The notes below the pieces were generated by a model. It was given only the letters and a program-made list of their open reading frames with translations, was not told the DNA's origin and searched no databases. Below are positions 7,899 through 16,429 of a stretch of 64,000 bases of DNA, piece after piece. The position numbers were made by a program, and so were the translations under genes. Within the stretch, counting starts at the first letter, position 1, and every line of letters begins with the position of its first letter. This DNA is from Kitasatospora purpeofusca (GTDB lineage Bacteria > Actinomycetota > Actinomycetes > Streptomycetales > Streptomycetaceae): the NCBI RefSeq assembly GCF_000718025.1, contig NZ_JODS01000025.1, positions 1 through 64,000 on the forward strand, given 5' to 3'.

Positions 7899-8735
7899 TC
7901 ACTCGGCGGGCACCGCCCGGTCCGCCCAGGCGCGCAGCGCGGCCAGCCGCTCCTGGAGCGGCTCGTACACCCCGGGCGCGGCGGCCACGGTCAGCTCGCC
8001 GTCCGGGCCGTGCCCCGGGCGGCCGCCGACCAGGGCGCCGGCCTCGGCCGCGATCAGGCAGCCCGCCGCCCGGTCCCAGGGGGCCAGCCCGCGCTCGTAG
8101 TAGCCGTCCAGCCGGCCCGCCGCGACGTCGCAGAGGTCCACGGCCGCGGCGCCGGCCCGACGGATGTCGCGCACCTCCGGCATCAGGGCGAGCACCACCT
8201 CCGCCTGCCGCACCCGCACCTCCCGGACGTAGGCGAAACCGGTGCCGATCAGCGCCTGGCCCCACGGCGGCGCCGGGCGGGTGGAGAGCGGCTGCCCGTC
8301 CCGGTGCGCCCCCCGACCGATCACGGCGTGGAACAGCTCACCGCGCGCCGGGGCGTACACCACCCCGACCACCGCGCGCCCGTCCAGCTCGGCGGCCACG
8401 CTGACCGCCCAGGAGGGCAGCCCGTACAAATAGTTGACGGTGCCGTCGAGCGGGTCGACGACCCAGCGCACACCGCTGGTGCCGGGCCGCTCGGCGCCCT
8501 CCTCGCCGAGGTAGCCGTCCTCGGGCCGGCGGGCCGTGATCAGTTCCAGGACGAGCTTCTCCGAGGCCAGGTCCATCTCGGTCACCACGTCGACCGGGCT
8601 GCTCTTGGTGGCGGCCACGCCGAGGTCGGCGGGCCGGCCGTCGAGCAGCAGCGCCCCGGCCCGGCGGGCGGCGTCCAGGGCGACGTCGAGCAGCTCGTCG
8701 AGCAGGGCGGGGTCGGGCACGGCGGGGCTGGACAC
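7899..8735 (-). CDS. Inositol monophosphatase family protein
   Basis: 278-residue Mg-dependent phosphatase of the IMPase/FBPase/PAP fold. Metal-site motifs are present in order: DVVTEMDLASE, the signature WVVDPLDGTVNY (Asp-Pro-Leu-Asp-Gly-Thr), and PWDRAAGCLIAAEAG near the C-terminus. Substrate could be inositol phosphate, histidinol phosphate or another sugar phosphate; the sequence alone does not decide. Start GTG 8735 with GGAGGAG upstream. It lies about 95 nt downstream of the ferrochelatase gene, with a tandem-repeat tract between. Confidence 0.9.
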   Translation of the reverse strand: MSSPAVPDPALLDELLDVALDAARRAGALLLDGRPADLGVAATKSSPVDVVTEMDLASEKLVLELITARRPEDGYLGEEGAERPGTSGVRWVVDPLDGTVNYLYGLPSWAVSVAAELDGRAVVGVVYAPARGELFHAVIGRGAHRDGQPLSTRPAPPWGQALIGTGFAYVREVRVRQAEVVLALMPEVRDIRRAGAAAVDLCDVAAGRLDGYYERGLAPWDRAAGCLIAAEAGALVGGRPGHGPDGELTVAAAPGVYEPLQERLAALRAWADRAVPAE

Positions 8736-8760
8736 GGGGATCTCCTCCGGGGCGGGGCGG

Positions 8761-8846
8761 TCGGTGCTCGGCGGCGGGTCGGTGCTCGGCGCCGGTCAGC
8801 GCTCGGCGGCGGTCAACGCTCGGCGGCGGTCAACGCTCGGCGGCGG
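8761..8846. repeat. Five 17-bp tandem repeats at the 3' end of the ferrochelatase gene
   Basis: Units of the form TCRRYGCTCGGCGGCGG at 8761, 8779, 8796, 8813 and 8830; one extra G separates the first two. The last two copies are identical. The final copy encodes the last codons and stop of the ferrochelatase; the others extend into the gap before the IMPase gene. Confidence 0.85.
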
Positions 8847-9972
8847 CCGGGCGGGGCGCGCGCGGGTTGGGGCAGCAGGCCACCGCGCAGACGTCGTGGC
8901 TGGGGCCGAGCGCGCCCAGGGCGCAGCGGGACACCGGCTCGCCGCGCTCGGCGGCGGCCCGCTCCAGGACGAGCTCGCGGACGGCGGCGGTGAACCGGGG
9001 GTCGGCCCCGACGGTGGCGGCCCGGGCGACCGGCAGGCCGAGCTCGGCGGCCCTGGCCGTCGCCTCGGTGTCGAGGTCGTACTTGACCTCCATGTGGTCG
9101 GAGACGAAGCCGATCGGGACCATCACCACGGCCGGGGCGCCGTCGGCGTGCTGCGCCTCCAGGTGGTCGCAGATGTCGGGCTCCAGCCACGGGATGTGCG
9201 GGGCGCCGCTGCGGCTCTGGAAGACCAGCTCCCAGGGGCGGTCCGCGACTCCGGTGCGCCCGGCGACGGCGTCGGCGACCAGCCGGGCCACGTCCAGGTG
9301 CTGGGCGACGTAGGCGCCGCCTGGGCGGCCCCGGGCCGGGTCGTCCGGGGCGCCGGAGGTCTCGGCCATGGTGTCCGGGATCGAGTGGGTGGTGAACGCC
9401 AGCCGGGCGCCGGCCCTGGTCCCCTCGGGCAGTCGGTCCAGGGCGGCCAGGGTGGCCTCGATCATCGGCTCGACGAAGCCGGGGTGGTTGTAGAAGTGCC
9501 GCAGCTTGTCGACGCGGAGCTCCGGCAGGCCCTCGGCGGCCAGGGCGGCCAGCGCGTCGGCGAGGTTCTCCCGGTACTGGCGGCAGCCGGAGTAGCCGGC
9601 GTAGGCGCTGGTGGCGAGGACGGCGATCCGGCGGTGCCCGTCGGCGGCCAGCTCGCGCAGGGTGTCGACCAGGTAGGGCGCCCAGTTCCGGTTGCCCCAG
9701 TACACCGGCAGGTCGAGGCCGTGCTCGGCGAAGTCCTTGCGCAGCGCGGCCAGCAGTTCGCGGTTCTGCTCGTTGATCGGGCTGACGCCGCCGAACAGGA
9801 AGTAGTGCTTGCCCACTTCCCGGAGCCGTTCCTTGGGGATCCCCCGGCCCCGGGTGACGTTCTCCAGGAACGGCACGACGTCCTCGGGGGCCTCGGGCCC
9901 GCCGAAGGAGAGCAGCAGCAGGGCGTCGTACGGGGCGGCGCCGGTGTGGGAGGTGTTGCGCGCGTCGGACAT
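8830..9972 (-). CDS. cpfC: Ferrochelatase (coproporphyrin type)
   Basis: 380 residues. Inserts Fe(II) into the porphyrin ring; in actinobacteria the substrate is coproporphyrin III, which is then decarboxylated by ChdC (family knowledge). N-terminal DALLLLSFGGPE, the central ATSAYAGYSGCRQYRENL segment, the metal-site FTTHSIPDTMAE, and VVMVPIGFVSDHMEV are all present. The C-terminus carries RCALGALGPSHDVCAVACCPNPR, the Cys set that binds the [2Fe-2S] cluster of actinobacterial enzymes. Start ATG 9972. The last codons lie in a 17-bp tandem repeat. Transcribed divergently from the MFS gene. Also called hemH. Confidence 0.95.
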   Translation of the reverse strand: MSDARNTSHTGAAPYDALLLLSFGGPEAPEDVVPFLENVTRGRGIPKERLREVGKHYFLFGGVSPINEQNRELLAALRKDFAEHGLDLPVYWGNRNWAPYLVDTLRELAADGHRRIAVLATSAYAGYSGCRQYRENLADALAALAAEGLPELRVDKLRHFYNHPGFVEPMIEATLAALDRLPEGTRAGARLAFTTHSIPDTMAETSGAPDDPARGRPGGAYVAQHLDVARLVADAVAGRTGVADRPWELVFQSRSGAPHIPWLEPDICDHLEAQHADGAPAVVMVPIGFVSDHMEVKYDLDTEATARAAELGLPVARAATVGADPRFTAAVRELVLERAAAERGEPVSRCALGALGPSHDVCAVACCPNPRAPRPAAAER

Positions 9973-10106
9973 GGGACCGATCCTGCCACTGTGGGCCGGG
10001 GGGCCGATGCCGGGACGGCGCCCGGTGTCCGGAAAATACCGATTGCCAAGGTTCGTAAGCTGTGTTTGCCAGCCTCGTCCCTTACCCCCCGATTTGCGGA
10101 GCTACC

Positions 10107-11363
10107 GTGCTGTCCAGCTACCGCCAGATATTCGCCGCCCCCGGCACTCTGGCCTTCTCGTCCAGCGGCTTCATAGCCAGGCTGCCGATCTCGATGACCG
10201 GCATCGGCATCGTCACGATGCTCTCCCAGCTCAGAGGCTCGTACGGCATCGCGGGCCTGGTGTCGGCGACGCTGGCGGTCTCGGCGGCGGTCCTGGGGCC
10301 GATGGTCTCCTGGCTGGTGGACCGGCACGGGCAGCGCCGGGTCGCCGTGCCGGCGACCGTCATCACGATCGCCGCCGCGACCGGACTGCTGCTCTGCGCC
10401 CACTTCTCGGCGCCGACCTGGACGCTGTTCGTCTTCGCGATCGGTATGGGCGGGATGCCCAGCACCGGCGCCATGGTCCGCGCGCGCTGGGCGCACCTCT
10501 ACCGGGACGAGGCACCGAAGCTGCACACCGCCTACTCCTTCGAGGCGGTGGTCGACGAGGTCTGCTTCATCGTCGGCCCGATCCTCTCGATCGGACTGGC
10601 CACCGCGGTCTTCCCCGAGGCGGGCGTCCTGCTCGCCGGGATCTTCCTCGCCGTCGGCATCGCCCTGTTCACCTCCCAGCGGCGGACCGAACCGCCGCTG
10701 CACCCCGCGCACGCCCACACCGGCGGCAGCGCGATCCTGAACGGCGGCCTGATCGTCCTGGTGCTGACCTTCGTCGCCACCGGGGCGATCTTCGGCTCGG
10801 TCGAGGTGGTCACCGTCGCCTACGCCGAGGACCAGGGCCACAAGGCGATCTCCAGCGTGATCCTGGCGCTCTGGGCGCTCGGCTCCTGCGTGGCCGGCTT
10901 CGTGTTCGGCACCCTGAAGCTCACCGGGTCGATGGCGAGCCGCTTCTTCGGCGGCGTGGTCTTCATGGCGGTCAGCATGGTGCCGCTGCTGCTGGTCGCC
11001 GAGTCGGTGAGCGGGGTCGGCGGCCTGGTCGCGGTCGGCGGCGCGCTGCTGATCGCGGGCATCGCCATCTCCCCCACCCTGATCACCGCGATGGCCCTGG
11101 TCGAGCGGCTGGTCCCGGCCGCCCAGCTGACCGAGGGCATGACCTGGACGACCACCGGGCTGGCGATCGGCGTCGCGGTCGGCTCCTCGGTCGGCGGCTG
11201 GACCGTCGACGGCGCGGGAGCGGCGGCCGGCTACTGGGTCCCGCTGACCGCCGGGGTGTTCGGCGTGCTGACGGCGGCGGCCGGGCTCAAGCGGCTGCGG
11301 GCCGGGCTGGACGCCGAGCCGGGCAGTCCCGCGTCCGCCGAAACCGTGGACCTCGGACGCTGA
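10107..11363 (+). CDS. MFS transporter
   Basis: 418-residue major facilitator protein with about 12 hydrophobic segments and no large soluble domain. The N-terminal loop motif RHGQRRVAVP is a variant of the MFS A-motif between TM2 and TM3. Substrate unknown; the family neighbours are small efflux permeases. I take the GTG at 10107, with GCGGAG 6 nt upstream, rather than the ATG at 10062, because it gives the normal short N-terminus SSYRQIFAAPG. Next to the ferrochelatase in opposite orientation. A TCCCTACCC/GGGTAGGGA repeat follows it. Confidence 0.88.
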   Translation: MLSSYRQIFAAPGTLAFSSSGFIARLPISMTGIGIVTMLSQLRGSYGIAGLVSATLAVSAAVLGPMVSWLVDRHGQRRVAVPATVITIAAATGLLLCAHFSAPTWTLFVFAIGMGGMPSTGAMVRARWAHLYRDEAPKLHTAYSFEAVVDEVCFIVGPILSIGLATAVFPEAGVLLAGIFLAVGIALFTSQRRTEPPLHPAHAHTGGSAILNGGLIVLVLTFVATGAIFGSVEVVTVAYAEDQGHKAISSVILALWALGSCVAGFVFGTLKLTGSMASRFFGGVVFMAVSMVPLLLVAESVSGVGGLVAVGGALLIAGIAISPTLITAMALVERLVPAAQLTEGMTWTTTGLAIGVAVGSSVGGWTVDGAGAAAGYWVPLTAGVFGVLTAAAGLKRLRAGLDAEPGSPASAETVDLGR

Positions 11364-11378
11364 CCTGCCTTACCCTCC

Positions 11379-11409
11379 TCCCTACCCGCGGCCTACCCGT
11401 GGGTAGGGA
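11379..11409 (+). terminator. 9-bp inverted repeat between MFS and lactone oxidase genes
   Basis: TCCCTACCC (11379-11387) and GGGTAGGGA (11401-11409) with a 13-nt spacer. It lies 16 nt past the MFS stop and 48 nt before the oxidase start. It can be a weak terminator or an operator for the oxidase gene; no T-run follows, so the call is open. Confidence 0.45.
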
Positions 11410-11456
11410 ATGAGGTGAGCCGACACCCGTTCGGCCACGGAGCAGGAGGCGCCGCA

Positions 11457-12779
11457 ATGCCCCAGGCCAGTACCGCTACCCGCACCCGCTGGACCAACTG
11501 GGCGGGCAACCAGAGCACCGTCCCCGCCCGGGTGGTCACCCCCGGCAGTGCGGAGGAGCTGGCCAAGGAGATCCTGCGCGCCGCCGACCGGGGCGAGACC
11601 GTCAAGGCGGTCGGTTCCGGCCACTCCTTCACCGCGATCGCCTCCGCCGGGAACGGCGTCCTGGTCCGGCCGCACGGACTGACCGCCGTACGCGGGATCG
11701 ACCACGAGAACGGCACCGTCACCGTCGAGGCCGGACTGCCGCTGCACCGGCTCAACCGGCTGCTCGCCGCCGCCGGCCTCTCGCTCACCAACATGGGCGA
11801 CATCGAGGTGCAGACCGTGGCCGGCGCCACCAGCACCGGCACCCACGGCACCGGCCGGGACTCCGGTTCGCTGGCCGCCCAGATCCGCGGCCTGGAGATC
11901 GTGCTCGCCGACGGAAGCGTCCGGCACTGCTCCCCCACCGAGAGCCCGGAGCTGTTCGAGGCCGCCCGGCTCGGCCTCGGCGCGCTCGGCGTGATCACCG
12001 CGCTCACCCTCGCCGTCGAACCGGCCTTCCTGCTCACCGCGCACGAGCAGCCGATGCGCTTCGACGAGGTGCTGCACCGGCTGGACGACCTCACCGCCGT
12101 CAACGAGCACTTCGAGTTCTACTGGTTCCCGCACACCGACCGCTGCGCCACCAAGCGCAACAACCGCAGCCAGGGACCGGCCGCTCCGCTGCCCCGGTTC
12201 AAGGAGTGGCTGGAGGACGACTTCCTCTCCAACACGGTGTGGGAGGGCGCCTGCCGGGTCGGGCGCCGCTTCCCCGCCTCGGTGCCCACGATCGCCGCGC
12301 TGGCCAGCCGCGCCTGGTCGGACCGCAGCTACACCGACACCGCCCACCGGGTCTTCACCAGCCCGCGCAAGGTGCGCTTCGTCGAGATGGAGTACGCGGT
12401 GCCGCGCGCCTCGGTGGGCGAGGTGCTGCGCGAGCTGCGGGCCATGGTCGAGCGGTCCCGCTGGAGGATCAGCTTCCCGGTCGAGGTGCGGTTCGCCCCG
12501 GCCGACGAGGTCTGGCTCTCCACCGCCCACGGCCGGGACACCGCGTACATCGCCGTCCACCTCTACCGGGGCACCGCGGAGCAGGGGTACTTCACGGCGG
12601 TGGAGCGGCTGATGACCGAGCACGGCGGCCGGCCGCACTGGGGCAAGCTGCACACCCGGGACGCCGAGTACCTCGCCGGGGTCTACCCGCGCTTCGCGGA
12701 CTTCACCGCGCTGCGCGACGAGCTCGATCCCGACCGCCGCTTCGGCAACGACTACCTGCGCCGGGTGCTGGGCACCTAG
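11457..12779 (+). CDS. FAD-dependent D-arabinono-1,4-lactone oxidase family protein
   Basis: 440-residue FAD-linked oxidase of the sugar-1,4-lactone/alditol oxidase (VAO) family. N-terminal FAD_binding_4 domain: VKAVGSGHSFTAIA and GATSTGTHGTGRDSGSLA. C-terminal ALO domain ending HWGKLHTRDAEYL...RFGNDYLRRVL, with the HWGK motif typical of aldonolactone oxidases. The covalent-flavin His is not certain: the segment is GSGHSF, so His would be the candidate. The ATG at 11457 with a perfect AGGAGG 7 nt upstream is chosen over an upstream GTG. Its stop TAG shares the CTAG tetramer with the stop of the convergent next gene. Confidence 0.9.
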   Translation: MPQASTATRTRWTNWAGNQSTVPARVVTPGSAEELAKEILRAADRGETVKAVGSGHSFTAIASAGNGVLVRPHGLTAVRGIDHENGTVTVEAGLPLHRLNRLLAAAGLSLTNMGDIEVQTVAGATSTGTHGTGRDSGSLAAQIRGLEIVLADGSVRHCSPTESPELFEAARLGLGALGVITALTLAVEPAFLLTAHEQPMRFDEVLHRLDDLTAVNEHFEFYWFPHTDRCATKRNNRSQGPAAPLPRFKEWLEDDFLSNTVWEGACRVGRRFPASVPTIAALASRAWSDRSYTDTAHRVFTSPRKVRFVEMEYAVPRASVGEVLRELRAMVERSRWRISFPVEVRFAPADEVWLSTAHGRDTAYIAVHLYRGTAEQGYFTAVERLMTEHGGRPHWGKLHTRDAEYLAGVYPRFADFTALRDELDPDRRFGNDYLRRVLGT

Positions 12780-13726
12780 GACCCCTGGGCCCCCTGGCCC
12801 CCCTGGGACGCCTGGGGCGCCCGGGGCGTCGTCGCCGGGTCCGGGGCCGCCGGCGGGGGAACGACGGCGGTGGTCGGCTCCGGGGGCTTCGGGCTCGCGC
12901 CGCCGGACGGCTTCGCGGAGGCGCTCCCGCCGCCGGACGGCGCCGAGGGCGTGGCCGAGGCGGACGGCTCGCCGGAGGGGCGGGCCGAAGGGGAGCCGGA
13001 GGCCGGCCCGGAGGGCGTCGCGCCGGAACCGCCCGACGCGCCGGAGGACGGGGAGGCCGTCGGGTCCGAGGACGGCCCTCCACCCTCCGTGCCCGGACGG
13101 GCGCCGGGGCTCGGCCGCCCGGAGGCGCCGCCGTCCCGGCCCGTCGAGGGCGAGGGCACGTCGGCCGGCCCGGAGGGCGGCGGGTCGGTCGGCGGCTTCC
13201 GGTCGACCCGGCCGCCCAGCGAGGTGCCGGTGCCCGACTCGCCCTGGACCGTCGCCGACACCGGTCGGCCGGTCGCGAGCTCGAAGGCGAGGATCGGCAC
13301 CATCGCGACCGTGAACACCAGGGCCGAGACGGCCGCGTACGTCTTCCAGCCCCACCGGCGGCGCGCCCGGACCACCCGCGGCGTGCTCCACTCGGCCGAA
13401 CCGGGCGGCGGGGCCGGATCGGCCCGGTCCGGCTCCGGCGCCTGCCGCAGCCCGTTCACCAGCTGCCCCGGACCGGCGGCCCGGTCGACCGCGCCGCGCA
13501 GCTGTTCCCCGGTGCGCCGGAAGAGGTGCTGGAACAGCGCCCCGCCCGTGGTCGCGCCGATACTCACCACCGCCGCGCCGAGAATGGTTCCGTACACCCC
13601 GAGTTCGGACGCGAGCACCGCCCCCACCACGGTGGCCAACGCGCTGGCGGCGACCTGAGTCCCACTCAGATCAATTCGCCTGCGACCTTCCTCCGCTCCG
13701 CCCCGTTCGGGCTTCTGCTCCGGCAT
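12776..13726 (-). CDS. Pro/Ser-rich membrane protein of unknown function
   Basis: 316 residues. A short N-terminal tail is followed by a hydrophobic region resembling two helices (GTQVAASALATVVGAVLAS and TILGAAVVSIGATTGGALF). Then come a charged linker, one more TM helix (YAAVSALVFTVAMVPILAF, about residues 140-160), and an extracellular or periplasmic Pro/Ser/Gly-rich tail making up the C-terminal half. This resembles Streptomyces membrane proteins with disordered wall-spanning tails; no enzymatic domain is seen. ATG at 13726 has GAGGG 6 nt upstream and is better placed than the one 6 nt earlier. Its stop overlaps the oxidase stop. Confidence 0.75.
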   Translation of the reverse strand: MPEQKPERGGAEEGRRRIDLSGTQVAASALATVVGAVLASELGVYGTILGAAVVSIGATTGGALFQHLFRRTGEQLRGAVDRAAGPGQLVNGLRQAPEPDRADPAPPPGSAEWSTPRVVRARRRWGWKTYAAVSALVFTVAMVPILAFELATGRPVSATVQGESGTGTSLGGRVDRKPPTDPPPSGPADVPSPSTGRDGGASGRPSPGARPGTEGGGPSSDPTASPSSGASGGSGATPSGPASGSPSARPSGEPSASATPSAPSGGGSASAKPSGGASPKPPEPTTAVVPPPAAPDPATTPRAPQASQGGQGAQGS

Positions 13727-14275
13727 CGACATCCCTCGCGTCAGTACGACTGTCCTTCGAACAAGTCACTCCATCCTGCCCAAAGAAGGACACAAGGGTC
13801 GAAAATGCGGTTCTTCGCGAGAGATATATGTGAAGATGATCACCGTTCATCGGTCGATCCTCGGCCATTGGGGTCGTGCGCTCTTGAGATTCCCGTGAAT
13901 CGCGGGAGACTTGAGCGGCGAGCCGCCCCTCCGGATGCCACGAATGGAGTACTGTTCGTAAAGCCTGAGCCCAGGTCGACTTGTCGACTGCCCATCAACC
14001 GGCAGCTTGACAAGGAGTGGTGGCGCAGGCGCGCACGGCGACACCGGTCCCGGATCGTCGCGTCACTCCACGTGCGAGGACGGTCGGGGCACCCAGGCGC
14101 GACGTCGACGGATGACGTGGCAAAAAGGCAACCGTGCCACAGCGGCGTGGCCGGGCGTAAGCCCGACACGCCGGGGAACTCAGCAAGGTTGTGGCCAGTC
14201 GCGAGTGGGCAGGCCACACTCAGTACGGGAGCAGCGACGCAGGTGACGTCGGCAGGCACCACCCGGGAGGTAAGC
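13727..14275 (+). ncRNA. Long leader before sepH with consecutive hairpins (candidate structured RNA)
   Basis: No credible protein gene lies in these ~550 bp. The segment 14117-14218 forms three successive hairpins: GTGGCA/TGCCAC (14117-14140); GGCGTG-x2-CGGGC-GTAA-GCCCG-x-CACGCC (14144-14172), capped by a GNRA tetraloop; and TGTGGCC/GGCCACA (14190-14218). It ends about 50 nt before the sepH ribosome-binding site. I could match it to no riboswitch class I know. The 5' part (13740-13960) is the only place for the sepH and membrane-protein promoters. Confidence 0.4.
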
Positions 14276-15322
14276 GTGCCCGAACTGCGGGTTGTGGCCG
14301 TCAGCAACGACGGCACACGGCTGGTGCTCAAGGCTGCCGACAGCACGGAGTACACCCTCCCCATCGACGAGCGGCTCCGGGCCGCCATCCGTGGTGACCG
14401 GCCGCGCCTCGGCCAGATCGAGATCGAGGTCGAGAGCCACCTCCGCCCCCGGGACATCCAGGCGCGGATACGAGCCGGTGCCTCCGCCGAGGAGGTCGCC
14501 CAGGCCGCCGGCATCTCCGTCGACCGGGTCCGCCGCTTCGAGGGTCCGGTGCTGGCCGAGCGCGCCTTCATGGCCGAGCGGGCCCGCAAGACCGCGATCC
14601 GCCGGCACGGCGAGGCCCCCGGCCCGCAGCTGGGCGAGGCGGTCTCCGAGCGGCTGGCCCTGCGCGGCGCCGAGAAGGAGACCGAGCGCTGGGACTCCTG
14701 GCGGCGCGACGACGGCACCTGGGAGGTCATCCTCTCCTACCGGGCCGACGGCGAGGGCCGCAGCGCGGCCTGGACGTACGACCCACCCCGGCGACTGGTG
14801 CAGCCCAACGACGACGAGGCCCGCGCGCTGATCGGTGAGTCGGTCGAGCGCGAGGAGGATTCGGTCTTCCCGTTCATCCCGCGGATCGCCCGACTCCCCC
14901 ACGACCGGCCGCTGCGCCCGATGATCGACCGGCCCTCGGCCGACCGGATCATGTCCTCCCGCGAGGTCCGGGAGTCCCGCGAGGCGACGGCCGAGTCCCG
15001 GGACTCGCTGACCAGCCTGCTGGACGTGGTGCCCGCCTTCCGCGGCGACCTCGCGGTCGGCGCGCCGCCGCCGATCGAACCGGTCCCCGCCGAGGTGGCC
15101 GAGGAGGAGGCGGCGGAGCCCGCGGCCGCCGCCCCGGCGGTCGGCGCCGGCTCGGCGTACGCGGACATCCTGATGCCCCGGGCGGTGGCACCGCACCGGG
15201 AGCGGCTGGTCGGCACCACCGACCGCCAGGCCGAGGCCGACGGCGTGCGGCCCGGGCGCCGGGCCACCGTGCCGAGCTGGGACGAGATCGTCTTCGGCAG
15301 TCGGCGCAAGAAGCAGGAGTAG
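14276..15322 (+). CDS. sepH: Cell division protein SepH
   Basis: 348 residues. SepH (DUF3071) binds FtsZ and stimulates its assembly in actinobacterial sporulation septation. The N-terminal DUF3071 domain starts PELRVVAVSNDGTRLVL and includes a helix-turn-helix-like AEEVAQAAGISVDRVRRFE at about residues 78-97, the feature required for FtsZ interaction in the characterised protein. A basic/acidic middle (RRDDGTWEVILSY) follows, then a variable, Ala/Glu/Pro-rich C-terminal half and a basic end GSRRKKQE. GTG start with GGGAGG 5 nt upstream. Single gene with an unusually long, hairpin-rich leader. Confidence 0.93.
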   Translation: MPELRVVAVSNDGTRLVLKAADSTEYTLPIDERLRAAIRGDRPRLGQIEIEVESHLRPRDIQARIRAGASAEEVAQAAGISVDRVRRFEGPVLAERAFMAERARKTAIRRHGEAPGPQLGEAVSERLALRGAEKETERWDSWRRDDGTWEVILSYRADGEGRSAAWTYDPPRRLVQPNDDEARALIGESVEREEDSVFPFIPRIARLPHDRPLRPMIDRPSADRIMSSREVRESREATAESRDSLTSLLDVVPAFRGDLAVGAPPPIEPVPAEVAEEEAAEPAAAAPAVGAGSAYADILMPRAVAPHRERLVGTTDRQAEADGVRPGRRATVPSWDEIVFGSRRKKQE

Positions 15323-15357
15323 CAGGGCCGTAGGACAGCGGGACAGCAGAGCGGCGC

Positions 15358-15391
15358 GAAGGCGCGGACGACCCCGGTCGTCCGCGCCTTC
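15358..15391. terminator. Bidirectional terminator, sepH / sulfurtransferase
   Basis: 16-bp perfect stem GAAGGCGCGGACGACC / GGTCGTCCGCGCCTTC with almost no loop, between the convergent genes. Confidence 0.85.
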
Positions 15392-15404
15392 GGCGTCCGC
15401 GGGC

Positions 15405-16265
15405 TCAGCCGGGCTGGTCGGTCACGGCGACCGGGCGGGCCGCGTCACTGGACCACTCGCTCCACGAACCCGGGTAGAGCGTGGCCGGCAGACCGGCCAC
15501 CGCGAGCGCCAGGATCTGGTGCGCGGCCGTCACCCCGGAGCCGCAGTAGACGGCGGTGCTCCGCTCCCCCGCGCCCAGCTCCCGGAACCGGGCGGCGAGT
15601 TCGGCGGCCGGACGGAAGCGGCCGTCCGGGCCGACGTTCTCGGTGGTCGGCGCGGAGACCGCGCCGGGGATGTGGCCGGCGCGCGGGTCGATCGGCTCGG
15701 TCTCGCCCCGGTAGCGCTCCCCCGCCCGGGCGTCCAGCAGCAGCGCCTCCCGGGCCCAGGCGGCGGCGCCGTCCGCGTCGACCACCGGCAGCTGCCCCGG
15801 GACCGGCTTGAAGTCGCCGTCCCCGGCCGGCGGCACCTCGGTGGTGACCGGCAGTCCGGCCTCCTGCCAGGCCGCGAAGCCGCCGTCCAGCACCCGGACG
15901 TCCGGGTGCCCGGCCCAGCGCAGCAGCCACCAGGCGCGGGCCGCGGCCAGCGAGGTGGCGCCGTCGTAGACCACCACCGGGCGGTCGGCCGAGACGCCGA
16001 GGCGGCGCAGCGCGGCGCCGAACTCCTCCGGGTCGGGCAGCGGGTGGCGGCCGCCCTGCCCGGGCGGGCCGGCCGGGGCGGCGAGGTCGGTGTCGAGGGC
16101 GACGAAACGGGCACCCGGCAGATGGCCGGCGGTGTAGTCCTCGATGCCGGGCGGACCGCCGAGCTGCCAGCGCACATCGAGCAGGAGCGGCGGGCGCCCG
16201 GAGTCGAGCGACTCCTGCAAACCGGTCACCGACACCAGCGGGGAGTCATTGTGAATGGTGGTCAT
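15405..16265 (-). CDS. Rhodanese-type sulfurtransferase
   Basis: 286 residues with two rhodanese domains. It transfers the sulfane sulfur of thiosulfate or 3-mercaptopyruvate to a thiol or cyanide acceptor. The N-terminal inactive domain includes LLLDVRWQLGG and VVVYDGATSLAAARAWWLL. The C-terminal domain carries the catalytic loop VYCGSGVTAAH with the active Cys; the CGSGVTA form fits mercaptopyruvate-type enzymes. Start is uncertain: ATG 16265 (MTTIHND) or 16274; neither has a clear ribosome-binding site. Confidence 0.9.
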   Translation of the reverse strand: MTTIHNDSPLVSVTGLQESLDSGRPPLLLDVRWQLGGPPGIEDYTAGHLPGARFVALDTDLAAPAGPPGQGGRHPLPDPEEFGAALRRLGVSADRPVVVYDGATSLAAARAWWLLRWAGHPDVRVLDGGFAAWQEAGLPVTTEVPPAGDGDFKPVPGQLPVVDADGAAAWAREALLLDARAGERYRGETEPIDPRAGHIPGAVSAPTTENVGPDGRFRPAAELAARFRELGAGERSTAVYCGSGVTAAHQILALAVAGLPATLYPGSWSEWSSDAARPVAVTDQPG

Positions 16266-16429
16266 GGCGGTCATTCTGGCGCAGTACCGGGCCGCCCGGA
16301 GGGCCAGCGCTCTTTGTGCGCTCTTTGCCGGATTTTCCGCGCGGCCCGAGGGTTCGACGAGCGCCACGGTGGAAGCATCACCCTCACTGCGCCGTTTCGT
16401 GCGCCGACCGCCCGTTGAGGAGACCTGTC

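Noticed and set aside
14117..14218. Known riboswitch or RNase P/tmRNA in the sepH leader
   Set aside because: Compared by eye with cobalamin, ydaO (c-di-AMP), SAM-I/IV and T-box cores and with RNase P and tmRNA; none of their conserved loops is present. Kept only as an unassigned structured leader.
12206..15322. Long open frame continuing into sepH from far upstream
   Set aside because: The in-frame part before 14276 has Arg/Gly-rich junk composition and crosses the oxidase and membrane-protein genes. The real start is the GTG at 14276 with a good ribosome-binding site.
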